A stretch of 64,000 bases of DNA from CAYMEK01 sp964389305 (GTDB lineage Bacteria; Spirochaetota; Spirochaetia; SZUA-6; DRHE01): positions 10,790 to 74,789 of the forward strand of contig CAYMEK010000014.1 of NCBI GenBank assembly GCA_964389305.1. Direction: 5' to 3'. The notes beneath the pieces were generated by a model. The model was not told the DNA's origin, searched no databases, and saw nothing but the letters and a program-made list of their open reading frames with translations. Positions 24,385-31,097 of this stretch are shown here, one piece after another; the stretch's first letter is position 1; each line of letters starts with the position of its first letter. Position numbers and translations under genes: made by a program.

Positions 24385-25155
24385 ATGAAAGCAGAGAACG
24401 AGCGAATATCCTCCTACTTTCCACTCCTGATCGCCGGCCGGGGGGAGGAGCTCCTGGGGCTCTTCGACGGTACGCCGCGTGTAGATGACCCCCGCGGCGG
24501 TCGTGTCCGGGGACGGGCGGATTTCACCGCTTTTGTTGACGACTCCCACCGCTGGCTGTCCGAGCACAGGGCGCGGCTGAGTTCGTTCCGCCCAACCCGA
24601 ACGGAGGGCCGCACGGTGGTGGAGTCCGTCCTGGACCTGGATTCCGGCGCGGTGTCCCTCCCGGTAGCGGTAGTCGGAGAGCAGGGCGCCGCCGGATTGT
24701 CAGCTGTGCGGGTTTATTACAGCATGTGGCCGCTCACCGGAAAACACCAGCTGCGCCGGTCGCCACTTGAAGTCGATTCGCAGATAGAGATCCCCGATGT
24801 CGTGGGCCGCTACCAACGTGCTCTGGCTGAGGGCAGCCTGGAGGAGGTGCTCAGCCTCTTCGAGCAGAACGGCTACGCCCGAGAGCCGGCCGGCGCAGGT
24901 TACGTGCATCGCGGTCCGGAGGAGCTGAGGGAGTTCTACGGCGGTTTGTTCGACATAGGGCCGATCCGCCTGGGCCACTGCGCTGTTACCGATGACGGTG
25001 TGTGCTGCTGTATCGAGTATGTCATGTCCGGCCGCTGGGGAGGGATGGAGTTGGAGCCTCAGGGAGGGATAGCCGTGTACGAGCGCAGTCCGGGCGGCCT
25101 TCTGGCCGCAGCCAGGATCTACGACGACATCAACGTGGAAGGCCAGGAGGCGTAG
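24385..25155 (+). CDS. Tandem NTF2/SnoaL-like protein, function unknown
   Basis: A 256-residue soluble protein that appears to contain two NTF2-like folds. The first covers about residues 5-120 (SSYFPLLIAGRGEELLGLFD, GGRVRGRADFTAFVDDSHRW, VRVYYSMWPLTG). The second covers about 130-250 (VVGRYQRALAEGSLEEVLSL, YVHRGPEELREFYGGLF, CCIEYVMSG, IAVYERSPGGLLAAARIYDD). Each has the pattern: helix, 'distribution to one or more D/G residues', helix, then strands. Such proteins are often small-molecule enzymes or binding proteins. The substrate is unknown. No signal peptide. Start ATG 24385 has only a weak ribosome binding site. Confidence 0.65.
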   Translation: MKAENERISSYFPLLIAGRGEELLGLFDGTPRVDDPRGGRVRGRADFTAFVDDSHRWLSEHRARLSSFRPTRTEGRTVVESVLDLDSGAVSLPVAVVGEQGAAGLSAVRVYYSMWPLTGKHQLRRSPLEVDSQIEIPDVVGRYQRALAEGSLEEVLSLFEQNGYAREPAGAGYVHRGPEELREFYGGLFDIGPIRLGHCAVTDDGVCCCIEYVMSGRWGGMELEPQGGIAVYERSPGGLLAAARIYDDINVEGQEA

Positions 25156-25251
25156 GGGGATCCCTTCAGGCTTTTGGCTGGCGTCCAAACGGGATTTGGA
25201 GGGCGATCCCGAACCTCTTAATGCCGCCGTAGTGCCCCAGCGGGCAGCCGG

Positions 25252-25645
25252 ATGACCTTCATGGCCGGTAATTCCCTGTTGAACGCTATTGCAGATCTGG
25301 AGAAGGCCGTGAGCGAGGCCGGAACCAGGAGCTATGCCGGATTGGTCAAGGCCGGAAAACCGACACGCTACGAAGGCGCACACAAGAACGATGTGCCGAA
25401 AGGTCTCGATAAACAGACCGGACAGGGCTACGCCCAGGTCAGGGAATGCCACAACATCCAGATGGCCGAGGTGGAGGTGAACACCGAGACCGGAGAGACC
25501 CGGGTTTTAAAAATGACGGTCGCTGTGGATGCGTGGACGATCCTCAACCCGCAGTCCTTCGAAGGGCAGCTGGAAGGGGGAAAGGACCAGGGGTCGGCTA
25601 TGCGCTTCGCGAGGAGTACGTCATCGGCCGGACGACCGACTATGA
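25252..25645 (+). pseudogene. Molybdenum hydroxylase (xanthine dehydrogenase/aldehyde oxidoreductase-like) fragment
   Basis: The frame from 25252 encodes part of the C-terminal molybdopterin-binding region: YAQVRECHNIQMAEVEVNTE, then VAVDAWTILNPQSFEGQLEG. The family normally continues GGxDQGxGYALxEE. Here the frame breaks in the G run at 25590-25593, and the continuation VGYALREEYVIG is found in another frame. One extra G would restore it. The fragment then runs into a cysteine desulfurase start near 25640. More than 500 upstream residues of a normal enzyme are absent, so this is a remnant whatever the status of the frameshift. Confidence 0.7.
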
Positions 25646-25850
25646 CGATTTCCCCTCACTGGAAAGGCGGCGCAGCGGCAAGCCGCCCGTATATCTGGAC
25701 AACGCCTGCACGACGCTGGTCCCCCGGCAGGTCATCGCAGCCATCAACGAATATTATACGGACTATCCCTCCTGCGGCGGCAGGAGAAGTCACCACTGGT
25801 TTGCCGAAGAGCTAAACAGCCGCATCGAAGGGAATGCCGAGAGGCAGATC
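25646..25850 (+). pseudogene. Cysteine desulfurase N-terminal fragment
   Basis: In the frame that follows the hydroxylase fragment: DFPSLERRRSGKPPVYLDNA, then CTTLVPRQVIAAINEYYTDY, SCGGRRSHHWFAEELNSRIE. This is the beginning of a class V PLP aminotransferase of the IscS/SufS/NifS group. The PLP-lysine and active-site cysteine regions, which come more than 150 residues later, are missing. It breaks off near 25850 where a NifU-like frame begins. Confidence 0.65.
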
Positions 25851-26248
25851 GAGGGCTCGCGGCGCTCATCGAGTATTATCGCCGTCTGCTGAAGGAGAGC
25901 TTTCCGAATGCCGGCGAGTTGGAACAACCTTCGGTTTTCGTGGAAGCCATCGGCGAGGAGATGATCAATTGCGGTGACGGCAATTACATGCAGCTCTATC
26001 TCCGGCTGACCGGCCGCCGGATCACGGATATCAGGTATCTCTGTGTCTGTGAGCCCGTTGCCAATGTTGCCGTCGAGATCTTGTGCCTGCTTGTGAAGGG
26101 AAAGACGCTGGATGAAGCCGCAGGCCTCGGGGAGGAGCCGTTTTATCGATTTCTGGGGAGCCGGGACGAAGAGTTTCACATGAAAGTTGTGGGCCTCCTG
26201 GAGCTCCTGCGTAAGGGGATCGCAGGCTATCACAACCTAGCCGGTTAG
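25851..26248 (+). pseudogene. NifU/IscU-like Fe-S scaffold fragment
   Basis: A frame open from about 25850 to TAG 26246-26248 reads LAALIEYYRRLLKESFPNAG, then INCGDGNYMQLYLRLTGRRI, TDIRYLCVCEPVANVAVEIL and CLLVKGKTLDEAAGLG. CGDxxxxYL, a second Cys and VKGKTLDEA match NifU_N/IscU. The third cluster-binding Cys (normally right after a His near the end) is Met in EEFHMKV. A TTG at 25919 could start a 109-residue product, so a functional small protein cannot be excluded. Its 5' end is fused to the desulfurase fragment, which favours a remnant. Confidence 0.55.
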
Positions 26249-26334
26249 AGAAAGAAATCCATCGACCCCAGGTTGCAGCGCTCTCCGAATGGCGGCGAGA
26301 GTCGGCGGCGTTTGCCCTGCCTGTGATGCGCCCT

Positions 26335-26364
26335 TTGCGCCTAACCTTAATAAAACGCTAATAT
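26335..26364 (+). promoter_or_regulatory. Possible promoter of the nuo operon
   Basis: TTGCGC (26335-26340), an 18-base AT-rich spacer and TAATAT (26359-26364), about 115 bases before nuoA. Both hexamers deviate from consensus. It is the best candidate in the 230-base space between the NifU-like remnant and nuoA. Confidence 0.3.
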
Positions 26365-26478
26365 AGACGGTTCGGGTTATGGCTGACTTGGGCTTCGCGC
26401 CTTTATTCTGAAAACGCATAGCCTGCATAAAAAACTCCGAGCACAGATGCGCAGGGCGCGGGAAGGGGGTAGCGAATA

Positions 26479-26868
26479 ATGCTGTGGCCGCTGGTACTAT
26501 ACTTCGCCGTCGTAGCTGTCACGGTTCCCGGCCTGCTCGTGGTCTCCATGTTCATAGGAGAACGGCACCGGCAGCGGGCCACGGTGCAGCCCTATGAGTC
26601 CGGGATCGCGCCCACCGGTACACTTCCCGTGCGCTTTGCCGCCAGCTACTATCTGGTGGCGGTCCTGTTCGTTCTCTTCGACGTGGAATCCATCTTCCTC
26701 TTTGCCTGGGCGATCGCCGCGCGTGAGGCAGGCTGGAAGGGATACGCAGTCATGACGGTGTTCGTGCTGCCTCTGTTCCTGCTGATCGCCTACCTCTGGC
26801 GCAACGGAGCTTTGGACTGGCGCACCGCCCGCCAGCGGGAGGACGCCCGGCTGAGAAAGGAGAGTTGA
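26479..26868 (+). CDS. nuoA: NADH-quinone oxidoreductase subunit A
   Basis: A 129-residue membrane subunit of complex I with three hydrophobic segments. Family marks are the loop YESGIAPTGTLPVRFAASYY and LFDVESIFLFAWAIA with the conserved Asp and Glu of segment 2. First gene of a complete nuo cluster with 13 genes in the standard A-N order. RBS AAGGGGG precedes the ATG. It links the membrane arm to the quinone site. Confidence 0.95.
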   Translation: MLWPLVLYFAVVAVTVPGLLVVSMFIGERHRQRATVQPYESGIAPTGTLPVRFAASYYLVAVLFVLFDVESIFLFAWAIAAREAGWKGYAVMTVFVLPLFLLIAYLWRNGALDWRTARQREDARLRKES

Positions 26869-26870
26869 GC

Positions 26871-27506
26871 ATGTTCGTGCCCCGCGGGGCAGCTCCGCCC
26901 GCAGAAATCCGAACCCCCGAGGCCCCCGCAGGCCGGCGGCCGCACGGTGGAATCGTACTTTCGACTCTGCATGCCCTCATAGGCTGGGGGAGGAAGTACT
27001 CACTGTGGCCTTTCAATTTCGGGCTTTCCTGCTGCTACGTAGAGTTGGCCACCAGCCTTACCAGCCGCTTCGACATCGCCCGTTTCGGTTCCGAGGTGAT
27101 CCGGGCAAGCCCCAGAGAGGCCGACCTGATGGTCATTGCGGGAACCGTCTTCATCAAGATGGCCCCAGCGATCCGGCGGATGTATGAGCAGCTCCTGCAG
27201 CCGCGCTGGGTGATTTCTCTGGGCTCCTGCGCCAATTCCGGCGGTATGTACGATATCTACAGTGTCGTCCAGGGCGTGGACAAGATCATTCCGGTGGACG
27301 TGTATATCCCCGGATGTCCGCCGAGCCCGGACGCCTTCATGTACGGCTTGAGGCGCCTGGCGTCTCTGGTGGGCGGGGAACGGCGCCCCCTGAGCTGGGT
27401 GATCGGTCCTCAAGAAGTATATCGGCCGGAGCTGCCCTCGACGCGGGCCGAGCGCCGAGCGGGGCGGGCGGAGGAGCGCAGCCTCGAGCCCCCCGACCGG
27501 GTGTAG
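26871..27506 (+). CDS. nuoB: NADH-quinone oxidoreductase subunit B
   Basis: A 211-residue subunit carrying cluster N2, which reduces quinone. The four Cys ligands are visible: the tandem pair in FGLSCCYVELATS, one in ISLGSCANSGGMYD, and one in VYIPGCPPSPDAFMYG. I choose ATG 26871 over TTG 26865 because AAGGAG lies 8 bases before the ATG but only 2 from the TTG. The N-terminus is Pro/Ala-rich, and an Arg/Glu-rich tail of about 25 residues extends past the core. Its homologue in the hydrogenase operon is the EchC fusion at 6200. Confidence 0.96.
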   Translation: MFVPRGAAPPAEIRTPEAPAGRRPHGGIVLSTLHALIGWGRKYSLWPFNFGLSCCYVELATSLTSRFDIARFGSEVIRASPREADLMVIAGTVFIKMAPAIRRMYEQLLQPRWVISLGSCANSGGMYDIYSVVQGVDKIIPVDVYIPGCPPSPDAFMYGLRRLASLVGGERRPLSWVIGPQEVYRPELPSTRAERRAGRAEERSLEPPDRV

Positions 27507-27518
27507 GCGGACCCCACT

Positions 27519-29279
27519 ATGAGCGATTCGGCGCCGTGCGGAACAAACATCCTCGAGGAGCTGAGCAGGCTTCTTGGGCCGGGAGCTCTGACTCTGCAGG
27601 AGACAAAAGACGGCATCCCTACGGCCTGGGTCGCCGTCGACCGGCTGCTGCAGACACTCGCCTTTTTGAAAGCCGGGGTCGACAGGCCCTATCCCATGCT
27701 CTACGACCTTACCGCCATCGACGAACGGCTGCGGCGGCATCGGGTTGGGCAGCCGGCAAGCCACTTCACCGTGGTCTACCAGCTGTTTTCCTTCGAGCGG
27801 GCCGAAGATCTGCGGCTGAAGGTCGCGCTGCTCAGCGAACAACCGCTGCTGCCCACCGTCACCGGCATCTGGCCGTGCGCCGACTGGTACGAGCGGGAGC
27901 TGTGGGACATGTTCGGCATTCGGGTGGAAGGACATCCCAACCTTCGGCGAATACTCCTTCCGCCCTGGTGGGATGGTCATCCCCTGCGCAAGGAGCACCC
28001 CGCCAGGGCAACGGAGATGGGCATGTTCAGCATGAGCGAAGAGGAGGCGGAAGAGTATGACCGGCAGCTGGAGTTCCGGCCCGAGGAATGGGGAATGGAG
28101 GAAACGCAGGGAGACGGGGATCCTCTGTATGTAAATCTCGGACCGCAGCACCCGGGAACCCACGGCCCTCTGCGCGTGATCGCCCACATGGACGGGGAGG
28201 AGATCGCAGATCTGGTGTGCGACATCGGCTACCACCACCGCGGCGCGGAGAAGATGGCCGAAAGGCAGAGCTGGCACACCTACATCCCCTACACCGACCG
28301 GATCGACTACCTGAGCGGCGTGATGAACAACTTTCCCTATGTGCTGGCGGTGGAAACCCTGGCGGGAATAGAGGTGCCCGAGCGGGCTCGGATGATCCGC
28401 ATTATGCTGGCCGAGCTCTTCCGGATCATCAGCCACCTGGTCTACCTGGGCACGTTTTCCCAGGACGTGGGGGCCATGTCCCCGGTGTTCTACGCCTTCA
28501 ACGACCGCGAGCGGGGCTTCGATATCGTGGAGGCCATTACCGGCGGCCGCATGCATCCCGGCTGGTTCCGCATCGGCGGAGTGGCGCAGGACCTGCCGCA
28601 GGGCTGGGAGAGGCTGATCGATGAGTTCCTGGTCCATATGAGGAGGCGCCTGCGGCAGTTCGACCGCATGGTGCTCCGCAACAGGATCTTCAAGGCCCGT
28701 ACCGTGGGAGTCGGGGTGCTGAGCTCCCGGCAGGCGGTGGAGTGGGGAGCCACGGGTCCGATGCTCCGCGGCAGCGGCCTGGCCTGGGATTTCCGCAAGG
28801 GCAGGAGCTACGGAGGCTACGATCAGTTCGATTTCGAGATTCCCGTGGGCAGCCGCGGGGACTGCTTCGACCGGGCGGTCGTACACCGGGAGGAGATCGA
28901 GCAGAGCCTGCGCATCATCGAGCAGTGCCGCCGCCGCATGCCCGCAGGGGCCTACAAATCCAGCCACCCTCTGGCCACTCCTCCGCTGAAGGAAAGAACG
29001 ATGGAGGACATCGAGACGCTCATCGACCACTTCCTGGCGGTGAGCTGGGGACCGGTGATCCCCCCGGGGGAGGCCTCCGTACGTACCGAGGATGCCAAGG
29101 GCAACCACAGCTACTACCTGGTGAGCGACGGGGACACGATCTCTTACCGCACCCGGATCCGCACGCCGTCCTTCGCCCACATCCAGATGGTGCCGCTGAT
29201 GTGCCGGGGCATGATGATCCCGGACGTGGCGGCCGTCCTGGGGAGCATCGATTTCGTGCTTGCGGATGTGGACCGTTGA
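27519..29279 (+). CDS. nuoCD: NADH-quinone oxidoreductase fused subunits C/D
   Basis: A 586-residue fusion of NuoC and NuoD, as also found in E. coli and some other bacteria. NuoC occupies about residues 1-190 and ends with the YERELWDMFGIRVEGHPNLR signature. NuoD begins near LYVNLGPQHPGTHGPLRV and includes DIGYHHRGAEKMAERQSWHT, the quinone-site YTDRIDYLSGVMNN, GGRMHPGWFRIGG and the ending AAVLGSIDFVLADVDR. The four Ni-Fe cysteines of hydrogenases are absent, in contrast to EchE at 4681. The gene starts 12 bases after nuoB. Confidence 0.96.
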   Translation: MSDSAPCGTNILEELSRLLGPGALTLQETKDGIPTAWVAVDRLLQTLAFLKAGVDRPYPMLYDLTAIDERLRRHRVGQPASHFTVVYQLFSFERAEDLRLKVALLSEQPLLPTVTGIWPCADWYERELWDMFGIRVEGHPNLRRILLPPWWDGHPLRKEHPARATEMGMFSMSEEEAEEYDRQLEFRPEEWGMEETQGDGDPLYVNLGPQHPGTHGPLRVIAHMDGEEIADLVCDIGYHHRGAEKMAERQSWHTYIPYTDRIDYLSGVMNNFPYVLAVETLAGIEVPERARMIRIMLAELFRIISHLVYLGTFSQDVGAMSPVFYAFNDRERGFDIVEAITGGRMHPGWFRIGGVAQDLPQGWERLIDEFLVHMRRRLRQFDRMVLRNRIFKARTVGVGVLSSRQAVEWGATGPMLRGSGLAWDFRKGRSYGGYDQFDFEIPVGSRGDCFDRAVVHREEIEQSLRIIEQCRRRMPAGAYKSSHPLATPPLKERTMEDIETLIDHFLAVSWGPVIPPGEASVRTEDAKGNHSYYLVSDGDTISYRTRIRTPSFAHIQMVPLMCRGMMIPDVAAVLGSIDFVLADVDR

Positions 29280-29346
29280 GAGAGGAGCCGTGCTTGAGCG
29301 GAGAGTGCCGCCTGCGGGGAGAATCGTCACCGAAAGGAGATCCGCC

Positions 29347-29811
29347 ATGCTGAGCGAAGAGGAGCGAAATGAGATCCAGGCCTCCTTCGACCGCTATCCC
29401 CAGAAGCGGCCCGTGATGCCCGAGGCGCTGCGCGCAGTGCAGCGCCGGCGAGGCTGGGTTTCCGATGAAGCGGTTCGGGACATTGCCGAGTTTCTCGATT
29501 TGACCGTCGAGGAGGTCGACGCGGTGGCCACCTTCTACAACCTGGTCTACCGGAAGCCCGTTGGCAGGCACGTCATCCTGCTGTGTGAGAGCGTGAGCTG
29601 CTGGATCATGGGCTACCAGAATCTCTACGAGCACCTGCGCTCCAGGCTGGGAATCGAAATGGGGCAGACGACATCCGACGGAAGGTTCACCCTCCTGCCG
29701 GCGCCGTGCCTGGGGGCCTGCGACCAGGCTCCGGTCATGATGATCGACGAGGATCTGCACGGCAGGCTGGACGCAGGAGCAATCGACCGGATCCTCGAGC
29801 AGTATCCTTAG
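29347..29811 (+). CDS. nuoE: NADH-quinone oxidoreductase subunit E
   Basis: A 154-residue thioredoxin-fold [2Fe-2S] subunit of the NADH-dehydrogenase module. Ligands are a first pair around LLCESVSCWIMGYQNL and a second pair in CLGACDQAPVM. The helical start (YPQKRPVMPEALRAVQRRRG, then VATFYNLVYRKPVG) is typical. ATG 29347 is preceded by AAGGAG at good spacing. Presence of NuoE, F and G shows that this complex accepts electrons from NADH and is not an 11-subunit ferredoxin-type enzyme. Confidence 0.95.
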   Translation: MLSEEERNEIQASFDRYPQKRPVMPEALRAVQRRRGWVSDEAVRDIAEFLDLTVEEVDAVATFYNLVYRKPVGRHVILLCESVSCWIMGYQNLYEHLRSRLGIEMGQTTSDGRFTLLPAPCLGACDQAPVMMIDEDLHGRLDAGAIDRILEQYP

Positions 29812-29823
29812 AAAGGCGGGGAA

Positions 29824-31095
29824 GTGGAACGGCACCTGACCAGGAACATACGCCCAAACAGGGAGGCTTTCCCGCTCGCGGAGTACGAGCGCACCGGCGG
29901 CTACGAGGGGCTGCGCAAGGCTCTGGCCATGAGCCCGCAGGACGTCCAGGAGCTGGTAACCAGCTCCGGCCTGAGAGGGCGCGGAGGGGCGGGATTTCCC
30001 ACGGGACAGAAGTGGAGCTTCGTGCCGATGGGTGAGAGCGCCCGGGGTCCCAAGTACTACATCGTCAACGCCGATGAGATGGAACCGGGGACCATGAAGG
30101 ACCGCCTGCTGCTGGAAGGAGATCCCCACCAGGTCGTGGAGGGAGCCATCATCGGCGCCTATGCCATCGAGGCGGAGGTAGTCTACATCTATCTGCGTTG
30201 GGCCTACCGGCTGGCCGGCCGCCGCCTTCAAGAGGCGATCGACGAGGCCTCCTGGCGCGGCTACCTGGGAACCGACATCCTGGGTTCCGGATTCAACGTG
30301 CACGTATACGTCCACCAGTCCAGCGGCCGCTACATCTGCGGAGAAGAGGACGGGCTCATGGATGCTCTGGAGGGCCGGCGGCCGATCCCCCGGCCGAAGC
30401 CTCCTTTCCCCCAGACCTGCGGTTTGTGGGGAAGGCCCACCGTCGTGAACAACGTGGAAACGGTGAGCAACCTTCCCGGAATCCTGCGCCGGGGGGCCCA
30501 GTGGTTCAAAGACTTGAGCCTGAGCGAGGACGGCGGCACCAAGATCTACGGGGTGAGCGGACGGGTGAAGCGGCCGGGGATCTTCGAGTTGCCCCTGGGC
30601 ACGACGGCCCGGGAACTCATCTTCGAACAGGCCGGCGGCATGGCTGATGGGGCGCGCCTGCGGGCCTTCCTGCCCGGAGGCGGATCTACGGATTTCCTCA
30701 TCGACGAGCACCTGGACGTGAAGCTGGACTACGCATCGGTGGCCGCGGCCGGAAGCCGCCTCGGCACAGGCACCATCGTGGTCGTTGACGACGGGATCTG
30801 CCCGGTCAGCGTCCTGATCAGCCTGGAGCGCTTCTTCATGAGGGAGTCCTGCGGATGGTGTACTCCCTGCCGCGAGGGGCTGCCCTGGATCCTCGCCCTG
30901 CTGGAGGAGCTGGAGGAGGGCAGGGGCCGGGAGGAATCCCTGGAGCTGCTGGAGTTCCACTGCCGCACCATCAAACCGGGACTGACTTTCTGCCCCCTGG
31001 CCCCGGGCGCAATGGAGCCGCTGGCCAGCGCCCTGAAGTACTTTCGCGAGGACCTGCTGCGGCACGTGCGCGAAAAAAGGTGCCCCTGGAGGTAG
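29824..31095 (+). CDS. nuoF: NADH-quinone oxidoreductase subunit F
   Basis: A 423-residue subunit that binds NADH, FMN and [4Fe-4S] cluster N3. Motifs are GLRGRGGAGFPTGQKWSF (NADH), YIVNADEMEPGTMKDR (FMN), YICGEEDGLMDALEG, and ESCGWCTPCREG with a distant fourth Cys in LTFCPLAPGA. The GTG start follows GGGGAA, 12 bases after nuoE. It is the NADH-oxidising site of the complex. Confidence 0.95.
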   Translation: MERHLTRNIRPNREAFPLAEYERTGGYEGLRKALAMSPQDVQELVTSSGLRGRGGAGFPTGQKWSFVPMGESARGPKYYIVNADEMEPGTMKDRLLLEGDPHQVVEGAIIGAYAIEAEVVYIYLRWAYRLAGRRLQEAIDEASWRGYLGTDILGSGFNVHVYVHQSSGRYICGEEDGLMDALEGRRPIPRPKPPFPQTCGLWGRPTVVNNVETVSNLPGILRRGAQWFKDLSLSEDGGTKIYGVSGRVKRPGIFELPLGTTARELIFEQAGGMADGARLRAFLPGGGSTDFLIDEHLDVKLDYASVAAAGSRLGTGTIVVVDDGICPVSVLISLERFFMRESCGWCTPCREGLPWILALLEELEEGRGREESLELLEFHCRTIKPGLTFCPLAPGAMEPLASALKYFREDLLRHVREKRCPWR

Positions 31096-31097
31096 CG

